This document shows positions 1-5,428 of a DNA stretch of 5,428 bases, piece by piece. The notes under the pieces were generated by a model that saw only the letters and a program-made list of their open reading frames with translations, searched no databases and was not told the DNA's origin. The translations under genes were made by a program, and so were the position numbers. Source of the DNA: Pseudomonadota bacterium (GTDB lineage Bacteria > Pseudomonadota > Gammaproteobacteria > Steroidobacterales > Steroidobacteraceae); assembly GCA_003242685.1 (NCBI GenBank), contig QGVD01000118.1, positions 1 to 5,428 on the forward strand, read 5' to 3'. The stretch's first letter is position 1. Each line of letters starts with the position of its first letter.

Positions 1-137
1 CGCTCGAGCAGGCCAGCATCTCCCCACAGTGCGGATTCGCCAGCACCGTCGAGGGCAACGCGATCGACATGGAGGCGCAGGCTGCGAAGCTCCGCCTCGT
101 CGTCGAGATCGCCCGCGAGGTCTGGGGCGAAGCCTGA
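1..137 (+). CDS. C-terminal end of a MetE-like (cobalamin-independent methionine synthase family) protein, 5'-truncated
   Basis: Only the last 44 codons are in the window (in-frame codons from base 3, TGA at 135-137), so this is the 3' end of a gene starting upstream. The peptide contains SPQCGFAST at bases 21-47, followed by an AKLRLVVEIAREVWG-like tail. This matches the C-terminal end of the single-domain MetE-type methyltransferase-like proteins often annotated 'cobalamin-independent methionine synthase II family'. In MetE the Cys of the equivalent S-P-x-C-G motif is a ligand of the catalytic zinc that activates the thiol substrate; here it is the Cys at bases 30-32. Such short homologues may methylate homocysteine or act on another thiol, and the substrate cannot be told from this fragment. 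It reads in the same direction as the fds operon but is separated from it by 250 nt, so it is probably a separate transcription unit. Confidence 0.8.
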   Translation, partial: LEQASISPQCGFASTVEGNAIDMEAQAAKLRLVVEIAREVWGEA

Positions 138-255
138 GACTTCGCTTCTTCTTCCCGCCTGCGGGGCGACGAGACATGGAAGCGTGGAGTCTCTCCTCCG
201 TTGCCGGAAAAAGGGGAGGCGTGCCGCGACGTCGAACGTACCGCTTCGGGCGCGA

Positions 256-274
256 CGCAGCGCTCAGGTCTGCG
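256..274. repeat. Short dyad CGCAG-N9-CTGCG, possible operator
   Basis: A perfect 5-bp inverted repeat with a 9-nt spacer spans 256-260 and 270-274. It is centred at about 265, roughly 55 nt upstream of the start site implied by the TATACT hexamer at 308-313. LysR-type activators, such as FdsR known for fds operons in Cupriavidus, commonly bind dyads of about this size at about this distance. The dyad is short enough to arise by chance in GC-rich DNA, so the operator role is inference only. Confidence 0.2.
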
Positions 275-307
275 CACGTCGATGAGGGGCAGGGGACCGA
301 TGACGCC

Positions 308-313
308 TATACT
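308..313 (+). promoter_or_regulatory. Candidate -10 element (TATACT) for the fds operon
   Basis: TATACT matches the sigma-70 -10 consensus TATAAT at five of six positions and lies in the A/T-richest part of the gap, about 75 nt before the fdsG start. No good TTGACA-like -35 lies 16-18 nt upstream; that stretch is G-rich (gaggggca). A poor -35 is typical of activator-dependent promoters but equally of a chance match. A competing weak sigma-54-like GG-N10-GC arrangement lies at 335-348. Confidence 0.25.
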
Positions 314-387
314 CCGTCCAAATAGGCGGAATCCGGAAAAATGATTGCCCCCGTCGCGCCTCAACCGGTAACGTTTCGATCTTGACC

Positions 388-867
388 ATGAAAGCCCTAG
401 ACCCCACCCAGCGCGAAACCGTCAACCGCATCATTGCGCAGCACAAGGATCGTCCCGGTCCTCTGCTGGAGGTGCTGCACGGGGTGCAGGACGCGCTGGG
501 ATACGTACCCGCGGACGCCGTCCCGCTCATCGCCGACGGCCTCAATCTTTCGCGCGCCGAAGTGCACGGCGTGGTCACCTTCTATCACCACTTCAGGCAC
601 GCGCCTCCGGGACGTCACGTCGTACAGCTCTGCCGCGCCGAGGCCTGCCAGTCGATGGGCGCCGAGGGACTCGCGGCGCACGCGAAGAAGCGTCTGGGTG
701 TCGATTTCCATCAGACGACCGCGGACGGCAAGTTCACTCTCGAGCCGGTCTTCTGCCTCGGCAACTGTGCATGCTCGCCCGCTGCCATGATCGACGGTGA
801 GCTGTACGGTCGCGTCACGCCCGAGCGCTTCGACGAGCTCGTGAAGGAGTGGGAGGGCCGGCCGTGA
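388..867 (+). CDS. fdsG: NAD+-dependent formate dehydrogenase gamma subunit, NuoE-like [2Fe-2S] protein
   Basis: A 159-residue cytoplasmic protein of the NuoE/HoxE/FdsG family. It has an N-terminal helical part (about residues 5-70, including LLEVLHGVQDALGYVP and VTFYHHF) followed by a thioredoxin-like ferredoxin domain. The four [2Fe-2S] ligands are visible as C82-x4-C87 (LCRAEACQSMG) and C123-x3-C127 (FCLGNCACSP). In the FdsGBA enzyme this subunit packs on FdsB, and its cluster lies near the FMN, as in the NuoE/NuoF module of complex I. I chose the ATG at 388. A TTG two codons upstream (382) is in frame but less likely, and neither has a strong Shine-Dalgarno sequence. The gene is first in the operon and its TGA overlaps the fdsB GTG start by 4 nt, implying translational coupling. 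It could be mistaken for nuoE or hoxE, but the fdsB-fdsA context settles it. Confidence 0.95.
   Translation: MKALDPTQRETVNRIIAQHKDRPGPLLEVLHGVQDALGYVPADAVPLIADGLNLSRAEVHGVVTFYHHFRHAPPGRHVVQLCRAEACQSMGAEGLAAHAKKRLGVDFHQTTADGKFTLEPVFCLGNCACSPAAMIDGELYGRVTPERFDELVKEWEGRP
851..857 (+). promoter_or_regulatory. Shine-Dalgarno sequence deciding the fdsB GTG start
   Basis: GGGAGGG-type purine run (851-857, bases ggga ggg) inside the 3' end of fdsG, with a 6-nt gap to the GTG at 864. It supports GTG 864 over the in-frame GTG at 849, which lies upstream of this site. It also fits the GTGA overlap with the fdsG stop codon. Confidence 0.75.
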
Positions 868-2405
868 GCGTCACCATCTACGTTCCTCGCGACGCCAGCG
901 CGCTCTCGCTCGGAGCGGAGAGCGTCGCGCAGGCGCTCGCGCGCGAGATCGAGAAGCGGCGTCTCGACGCGACCATCGTCCGCAACGGCTCGCGCGGCAT
1001 GTTCTGGCTCGAGCCGCTCGTCGAGGTGGAGACGGGCGAGGGCCGCATCGCCTACGGGCCCGTGAAGGCGAGCGACGTGCCGGGCCTCCTCGATGCCGGT
1101 CTGCTCCAGGGCGGCGCTCACGCGCTGCGCCTCGGGCCGACCGAAGAGATTCCTTATCTCAGGAACCAGCAGCGCCTGACGTTCGCGCGCGTCGGTGTGA
1201 TCGACCCGACCAGTGTCGCGAGCTACGTCGCGCACGGTGGATTCCAGGGACTGCGCAACGCGCTCTCCATGACCCCGGAGCAGATCGTGCAGGCCGTGAT
1301 CGACTCCGGTCTGCGCGGGCGCGGAGGCGCGGCGTTCCCCACCGGCATCAAGTGGAAGACGGTCCTCGAGCAGAAGGCGACGCAGAAGTACATCGCCTGC
1401 AACGCGGACGAGGGCGATTCGGGCACGTTCTCCGACCGCATGCTGATGGAAGGCGATCCGCTCTCGCTCATCGAGGGCATGACGATCGCCGGCCTCGCGG
1501 TCGGTGCGACGCAGGGATACATCTATCTCCGTGTCGAGTACCCGCATGCACACCGGGCGCTGAAGGAAGCCATCGCCGCCGCCCGTGAGGCCCGCTATCT
1601 CGGCCGCGACATCCTGGGCAGCGGCCGGCACTTCGACATCGAGGTGCGCCTCGGTGCCGGCGCCTACGTCTGCGGTGAAGAGACTTCGATGCTCGAGAGC
1701 CTCGAGGGCCGCCGTGGCGAAGTCCGGGTTCGTCCTCCGCTGCCGGCCGTCAAGGGACTCTTCGGCCAGCCCACGGTCGTGAACAACGTCGTGACGCTCG
1801 GCACCGTCCCGACGATCCTGCACAAGGGCGCGAAGTTCTATCAGGACTTCGGTGTAGGCCGCTCGCGCGGCACGCTGCCGATCCAGCTCGCGGGAAACAT
1901 CCGGCGGGGCGGGCTTGTCGAAAGAGCATTCGGTGTCACGCTGCGCGAGCTGCTGTACGATTACGGCGGAGGCTCGGCTACCGGGCGTCCCATCCGGGCC
2001 GTGCAGGTCGGCGGACCGCTCGGAGCCTACATCCCCGAGTCGCAGTTCGACGTGAAGGTCGACTACGAGGCGCTCGCGGAGATCGGGGCGCTGCTGGGGC
2101 ACGGAGGTATCGTCGCCTTCGACGATACCGTGAACATGGCACGGATGGCCCGGTACGCGATGGAGTTCTGCGCACTCGAATCGTGCGGCAAGTGCACGCC
2201 CTGCCGCATCGGCTCCACGCGCGGCGTGGAGGTCATCGACCGCATCATCGCGGGACGCGAGCGGGAGCGGAATTTGCGTCAGCTCGAGAAACTGTGCGAG
2301 ACCATGCTCCACGGCTCGCTGTGCGGTCTCGGCGGCATGACGCCGTATCCGGTCCAGAGCGCCATGCGGCATTTCCCCGAGGACTTTCGCGCACCGGTCA
2401 AGTAG
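864..2405 (+). CDS. fdsB: NAD+-dependent formate dehydrogenase beta subunit, NuoF-like flavoprotein
   Basis: A 513-residue cytoplasmic diaphorase subunit of the NuoF/HoxF/FdsB family. It takes electrons from FdsA through a [4Fe-4S] cluster to FMN and reduces NAD+. Residues 1 to about 110 form a thioredoxin-like, NuoE-like N-terminal domain without cluster cysteines, as is usual in FdsB. The flavin/NAD(H) core follows: the glycine-rich GLRGRGGAAFPTG (149-161), NADEGDSGTFSDR (180-192) and GAGAYVCGEETS (264-275), then a SLBB-like segment. The C-terminal cluster domain has C441-x2-C444-x2-C447 (ESCGKCTPCR) and a distal C487 (SLCGLGG) as [4Fe-4S] ligands. Length and motif order are normal for FdsB, with nothing broken. 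The start is GTG 864, preceded by a good Shine-Dalgarno sequence and overlapping the fdsG stop. The TAG ends 38 nt before fdsA. Confidence 0.96.
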   Translation: MSVTIYVPRDASALSLGAESVAQALAREIEKRRLDATIVRNGSRGMFWLEPLVEVETGEGRIAYGPVKASDVPGLLDAGLLQGGAHALRLGPTEEIPYLRNQQRLTFARVGVIDPTSVASYVAHGGFQGLRNALSMTPEQIVQAVIDSGLRGRGGAAFPTGIKWKTVLEQKATQKYIACNADEGDSGTFSDRMLMEGDPLSLIEGMTIAGLAVGATQGYIYLRVEYPHAHRALKEAIAAAREARYLGRDILGSGRHFDIEVRLGAGAYVCGEETSMLESLEGRRGEVRVRPPLPAVKGLFGQPTVVNNVVTLGTVPTILHKGAKFYQDFGVGRSRGTLPIQLAGNIRRGGLVERAFGVTLRELLYDYGGGSATGRPIRAVQVGGPLGAYIPESQFDVKVDYEALAEIGALLGHGGIVAFDDTVNMARMARYAMEFCALESCGKCTPCRIGSTRGVEVIDRIIAGRERERNLRQLEKLCETMLHGSLCGLGGMTPYPVQSAMRHFPEDFRAPVK

Positions 2406-2410
2406 AGGCA

Positions 2411-2428
2411 CGAGGATCCTCGGGCCCG
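2411..2428. repeat. Two overlapping perfect palindromes in the fdsB-fdsA spacer
   Basis: CGAGGATCCTCG (2411-2422) is a perfect 12-bp palindrome. It is followed, with a 2-nt overlap, by CGGGCCCG (2421-2428), a perfect 8-bp palindrome. Together they fill half of the 38-nt spacer and end just before the fdsA Shine-Dalgarno sequence (GGAG, 2431-2434). Neither has a loop or a T-run, so an intrinsic terminator is unlikely. Protein binding, an RNA structure near the fdsA ribosome binding site, or chance in GC-rich DNA are all possible. Confidence 0.5.
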
Positions 2429-2443
2429 GCGGAGTGAGCAGCT

Positions 2444-5290
2444 ATGTACGCCATCGATTACGAAGATCTCGGAACCCCTCCCAGCCAGAGCCAGGCTCAG
2501 GTCACGGTCGAGATCGACGGTAAGCCGATCACGGTTCCCGCCGGTACGTCCGTGCTGCGTGCCGCGGCGCTGGCAGGGGTGAAGATCCCCAAGCTGTGTG
2601 CCACGGATACGCTCAAGGCATTCGGCTCCTGCCGGCTCTGCCTCGTCGAGATCGAGGGCCGGCGCGGCTACCCCGCGTCGTGCACGACCGAGGTCGCCGA
2701 CGGCATGAAGATCCGCACCCAGAGCGAGAAGCTCGGCGAGCTGCGCCGCGGCGTGATGGAGCTCTACCTTTCCGACCATCCGCTCGGACACGGCGGGAGC
2801 GAGTCGCAGCCGCGGACCGAGTTCCGCGAGATGGCGAAGCTCGTCGGCGTCGATTCCCACCCGTACGGTGACGACTGCGCGACGCATCGCGGCGCAGCCG
2901 TGGACGACAGCAATCCGTATTTCGTCTTCGATCAGTCGCAGTGCATCGTCTGCTCGCGCTGCGTGCGCGCCTGCGACGAAGTGCAGGGGACCTTCGCGCT
3001 CACCATCCAGGGCCGCGGCTTCGCCTCCAAGGTCGCGGCGAGCCAGAACGAGCCCTTCCTCGAGTCGGAGTGCGTGTCCTGCGGTGCGTGCGTCGAGGCA
3101 TGCCCCACCGGCGCGCTCACCGAGAAGTCGCTGCTTTCGCTCAGCGCGCCGCCCGAGCGTGCGGTGAAGACGACGTGCGCGTACTGCGGCGTCGGCTGCT
3201 CGTTCAAGGCGGAGGTGCGCGGTACGGAAGTCGTGCGCATGGCGCCGGACCGCACCGGCCACGCCAACCACGGCCATGCCTGCGTGAAGGGCCGCTTCGC
3301 GTACACCTACGCCACGCATCCCGATCGCGTCCTCAAGCCGATGATCCGCAAGCGGATCACGGATCCGTGGCAGGAGGTGAGCTGGGAAGAGGCGATCAAC
3401 TACGCGGCGAGCGAGTTCAAGCGGCTGCAGGCGCAGTACGGGAAGTACTCGATCGGCGGCATCACGTCCTCGCGCTGCACCAACGAGGAGACGTTCCTCG
3501 TCCAGAAGCTCGTGCGCGCAGCCTTCGGCAACAACAACGTCGACACCTGCGCGCGCGTGTGCCACTCGCCGACGGGCTACGGCCTCAAGCAGACGCTCGG
3601 TGAGTCGGCGGGCACGCAGGCGTTCGACTCAGTGATGAAGTCGGACGTCATCGTCGTGATCGGCGCCAATCCCACGGACGCGCATCCGGTCTTCGCTTCG
3701 CAGCTCAAGCGCCGCCTGCGTCAGGGTGCGAAGCTCATCGTCATCGATCCGCGCGTCATCGGTCTCGTGCGGTCGCCGCACATCAAGGCGGACTACCACC
3801 TGCAGCTCCGTCCGGGCACCAACGTCGCGGTCATCAATGCGCTGGCGCACGTCATCGTGACGGAAGGGCTCGTCAACGAGGCGTTCGTCAGGGAGCGCTG
3901 CGAAGTCGATTCGTTCGAAAAGTGGCGGGCCTTCGTCGCCGAGGAGCGCAATTCGCCCGAGGCCACGGAGTCGATCACCGGCGTCCCGGCGCACCTCGTG
4001 CGCGGCGCCGCGCGCCTCTACGCGACCGGCGGCAACGCCGCGATCTACTACGGCCTCGGCGTCACCGAGCACAGCCAGGGCACGACCATGGTCATGGGCA
4101 TCGCGAACCTCGCGATGGCCACGGGCAACCTCGGACGCGAGGGTGTGGGCGTGAATCCGCTGCGCGGTCAGAACAACGTGCAGGGCTCGTGCGACATGGG
4201 CTCCTTCCCGCACGAGTTCAGCGGCTACCGGCACGTGTCCGATCCGGCCACCCGCAAGCTCTTCGAGTCCGTCTGGGGCGTGCCGCTCGAGTCCGAGCCG
4301 GGACTGCGCATCCCGAACATGTTCGAGGCCGCGCTCGACGGCACCTTCAAGGGTCTCTACGTGCAGGGCGAGGACATCGCCCAGTCGGATCCGAACACCA
4401 ACCACGTCTACGCCGCGCTGTCGGCGATGGAGTGCGTGGTGGTGCAGGACCTGTTCCTCAACGAGACGTCGAAGTTCGCGCACGTCTTCCTGCCCGGCTC
4501 GTCCTTCCTCGAGAAGGACGGAACGTTCACCAACGCCGAGCGGCGCATCTCGCGCGTGCGCAAGGTGATGCCGCCGCTCGCCGGGTACGAGGACTGGCAG
4601 GTCACGATGATGCTGTCGAACGCGCTCGGGTACCCGATGCACTACGACCACCCGTCGCAGATCATGGACGAGATCGCGCGCACGACGCCGACCTTCGCCG
4701 GCGTGAGCTACGAGAAGCTCGACCGGCTGGGCAGCATCCAGTGGCCGTGCAACGAGAAGGCGCCCGAGGGCACGCCGACGATGCACGTGGGCGAGTTCGT
4801 GCGCGGCAAGGGCAAGTTCTTCCGCACCGAGTACGTGCCCACGGACGAGCGGACCTCGAGCCGCTTCCCGCTCATTCTCACGACGGGCCGCATCCTCACG
4901 CAGTACAACGTGGGCGCGCAGACGCGCCGCACGGCGAACGTCGCGTGGCACAGCGAGGACGTTCTCGAGATCCATCCGCACGATGCGGACGTGCGCGGCA
5001 TCAAGGACGGCGACTGGGTCGGCATCATGAGCCGCACCGGCGAGACGGTGCTGCGTGCGAAGGTGACCGATCGCATCCAGCCCGGCGTCGTCTACACGAC
5101 GTTCCACTTCCCCGAGACGGCGGCGAACGTCGTGACGACGGAGAATTCGGACTGGGCGACGAACTGCCCCGAGTACAAGGTCACGGCCGTGCAGGTGGTG
5201 CTCGTCAATCAGCGCGATGCGTGGCAGCAGCGTGCGAAGGCGCGGCACACGGCGCCAGCACGGCCGCGCCGCGATGTCGCGCCAGCATGA
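2444..5290 (+). CDS. fdsA: NAD+-dependent formate dehydrogenase alpha (catalytic) subunit, Mo/bis-MGD, lacking the His-ligated [4Fe-4S] ligands
   Basis: A 948-residue cytoplasmic subunit that oxidises formate to CO2. Residues 19-100 are a plant-type [2Fe-2S] domain (C52, C63, C66, C80). Two ferredoxin-like [4Fe-4S] sites follow: C167/C170/C173/C177 and C210/C213/C216/C220. The molybdopterin oxidoreductase body begins with C245-x2-C248-x3-C252-x27-C280 and Lys282. Active-site residues are Cys373 (Mo ligand) and His374 in ARVCHSPTG, and Arg574 in PLRGQNNVQG; they correspond to Cys386, His387 and Arg587 of Rhodobacter capsulatus FdsA. The cofactor-binding C-terminal domain is about 807-925. The position is Cys, not selenocysteine. 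The oddity is at 112-125, where the usual H-x3-C-x2-C-x5-C reads H112, H116, S119, T125, so one [4Fe-4S] cluster should be absent. The start ATG has GGAG at 2431-2434 with a 9-nt gap. The family Mo preference suggests molybdenum; tungsten cannot be excluded. Confidence 0.97.
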   Translation: MYAIDYEDLGTPPSQSQAQVTVEIDGKPITVPAGTSVLRAAALAGVKIPKLCATDTLKAFGSCRLCLVEIEGRRGYPASCTTEVADGMKIRTQSEKLGELRRGVMELYLSDHPLGHGGSESQPRTEFREMAKLVGVDSHPYGDDCATHRGAAVDDSNPYFVFDQSQCIVCSRCVRACDEVQGTFALTIQGRGFASKVAASQNEPFLESECVSCGACVEACPTGALTEKSLLSLSAPPERAVKTTCAYCGVGCSFKAEVRGTEVVRMAPDRTGHANHGHACVKGRFAYTYATHPDRVLKPMIRKRITDPWQEVSWEEAINYAASEFKRLQAQYGKYSIGGITSSRCTNEETFLVQKLVRAAFGNNNVDTCARVCHSPTGYGLKQTLGESAGTQAFDSVMKSDVIVVIGANPTDAHPVFASQLKRRLRQGAKLIVIDPRVIGLVRSPHIKADYHLQLRPGTNVAVINALAHVIVTEGLVNEAFVRERCEVDSFEKWRAFVAEERNSPEATESITGVPAHLVRGAARLYATGGNAAIYYGLGVTEHSQGTTMVMGIANLAMATGNLGREGVGVNPLRGQNNVQGSCDMGSFPHEFSGYRHVSDPATRKLFESVWGVPLESEPGLRIPNMFEAALDGTFKGLYVQGEDIAQSDPNTNHVYAALSAMECVVVQDLFLNETSKFAHVFLPGSSFLEKDGTFTNAERRISRVRKVMPPLAGYEDWQVTMMLSNALGYPMHYDHPSQIMDEIARTTPTFAGVSYEKLDRLGSIQWPCNEKAPEGTPTMHVGEFVRGKGKFFRTEYVPTDERTSSRFPLILTTGRILTQYNVGAQTRRTANVAWHSEDVLEIHPHDADVRGIKDGDWVGIMSRTGETVLRAKVTDRIQPGVVYTTFHFPETAANVVTTENSDWATNCPEYKVTAVQVVLVNQRDAWQQRAKARHTAPARPRRDVAPA

Positions 5291-5428
5291 CGAGAAGCTG
5301 AACGTCACCGCCGGCGAACCGGCGGTGGGCGCCGGCTCGCAGCCGCCCGCCCTCATCGGCGCGGCGAGCCCGGAGAAGGCGAGCGCGACCGCCCAGGTCG
5401 AGCGCTGGACGCACCGCACGCAGACGCG
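5274..5428 (+). CDS. fdhD: N-terminus of FdhD (FdsC), formate dehydrogenase cofactor sulfurtransferase, 3'-truncated
   Basis: An open frame runs from ATG 5274 to the window end (51 complete codons), overlapping the last 17 nt of fdsA. Residues 1-40 are low-complexity, rich in Ala, Gly, Pro and Ser, like the variable N-terminus of FdhD. The segment QVERWTHRTQT (41-51) resembles the V-E-R-W stretch that precedes the conserved core of FdhD/FdsC. FdhD takes sulfur from a cysteine desulfurase and passes it to bis-MGD before insertion into formate dehydrogenase, and fdsC directly follows fdsA in known fds operons. The catalytic cysteines lie beyond the window, so the call rests on a short motif and gene order. 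The start is uncertain: ATG 5274 has no clear Shine-Dalgarno sequence, and GTG 5325 in the same frame is an alternative. An ATG at 5287 overlapping the fdsA stop opens a frame of only four codons and is not the start. Confidence 0.7.
   Translation, partial: MSRQHDEKLNVTAGEPAVGAGSQPPALIGAASPEKASATAQVERWTHRTQT

Larger units (their letters stand above)
138..387. other. Intergenic region upstream of the fds operon
   Basis: This 250-nt gap shows no credible gene; the reading frames crossing it have no family resemblance and no ribosome binding site. Two short stem-loops occur early in it: CCCGC/GCGGG at 154-165, and TCCG-TTGC-CGGA at 197-208. Neither is followed by a T-run, so a Rho-independent terminator for the upstream gene is not supported. 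The second half (about 250-360) is where the operon promoter should lie. The A/T-richer stretch from about 308 to 350 fits that role. No regulator gene such as fdsR lies immediately upstream. Confidence 0.7.

Noticed and set aside
154..219. Hairpins after the MetE-like gene considered as a terminator
   Set aside because: Stems are only 4-5 bp (154-165, 197-208, and CCTCC/GGAGG at 195-219), and no T-run follows on either strand in the needed position.
29..325. 98-codon + strand frame across the end of the MetE-like gene and the gap
   Set aside because: It runs out of frame through the recognisable MetE-like C-terminus, is Arg-rich with no family resemblance, and has no ribosome binding site.
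341..385. 14-codon leader ORF (ATG 341 to TGA 383-385) ending just before fdsG
   Set aside because: The GGAA purines are only about 2 nt from its ATG, the peptide shows no attenuation-type codon run, and such short frames are common by chance.
388..2405. fdsG-fdsB as part of a complex I (nuoEF) or hydrogenase (hoxEF) operon
   Set aside because: The third gene has the formate dehydrogenase signature VCHSPTG plus RGQNNVQG and a full molybdopterin domain, and fdhD-like sequence follows.
711..2411. Long open frame on the - strand opposite fdsB (566 codons)
   Set aside because: It mirrors the strong codon bias of the high-GC fdsB gene. The protein is rich in Arg, Ala, Asp and His with no recognisable family, and fdsB on the other strand has full-length motif support.
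2777..2818. Frameshift as the cause of the missing Cys motif in FdsA
   Set aside because: The frame is continuous, the flanks align without a length change, and neither alternative frame of this stretch encodes the H-x3-C-x2-C-x5-C pattern.
3560..3565. Selenocysteine at the Mo ligand position of FdsA
   Set aside because: The codon is TGC (Cys373), not TGA, as expected for FdsA-type enzymes.
3629..5419. Long open frames opposite or out of frame with fdsA (- strand 3629-5419 and 2279-3565; + strand 3922-5301)
   Set aside because: These are shadow frames of a high-GC gene: low-complexity Arg/His/Ala-rich products without motifs, while fdsA covers the region with intact family motifs throughout.

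Overview
This high-GC window carries most of an operon for a soluble, NAD+-dependent, molybdenum (bis-MGD) formate dehydrogenase of the FdsGBA type. All genes are on the + strand. The fds gene order, the close family resemblance of the proteins and the base composition suggest a proteobacterium. A betaproteobacterium (Burkholderiales/Rhodocyclales-like) is my best guess, but the sequence does not prove it.

Layout: (1) 1-137 is the 3' end of a gene for a cobalamin-independent methionine synthase (MetE C-terminal-like) family protein. (2) 138-387 is a 250-nt non-coding gap. It holds a possible promoter and a small dyad, but no convincing terminator. (3) fdsG (388-867) encodes the NuoE-like [2Fe-2S] subunit. 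(4) fdsB (864-2405) encodes the NuoF-like FMN/NAD(H)/[4Fe-4S] subunit. It starts at a GTG that overlaps the fdsG stop by 4 nt. (5) A 38-nt spacer contains two overlapping perfect palindromes. (6) fdsA (2444-5290) encodes the catalytic subunit: a NuoG-like Fe-S N-terminus followed by a molybdopterin oxidoreductase body. (7) A 5'-partial gene from 5274 overlaps fdsA and is most likely fdhD (fdsC), the sulfurtransferase that matures the formate dehydrogenase cofactor. An fdsD gene would be expected further downstream.

How the genes work together: FdsA oxidises formate to CO2 at the Mo centre (Cys373, His374, Arg574). Electrons pass along its Fe-S clusters to the [4Fe-4S] and FMN of FdsB, which reduces NAD+. 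FdsG carries an accessory [2Fe-2S] cluster. FdhD is needed to sulfurate the cofactor before insertion.

The most unusual point is in FdsA. The His-ligated [4Fe-4S] motif (H-x3-C-x2-C-x5-C), normal between the [2Fe-2S] and ferredoxin-like domains of FdsA/NuoG, has kept its His, but all three cysteines are replaced (His116, Ser119, Thr125) in an otherwise collinear, intact reading frame. The following linker also looks shortened. All other cluster and active-site ligands are present. The enzyme is therefore predicted to lack one cluster of the canonical FdsA set. Otherwise the operon is conventional and I see no wholly new system.
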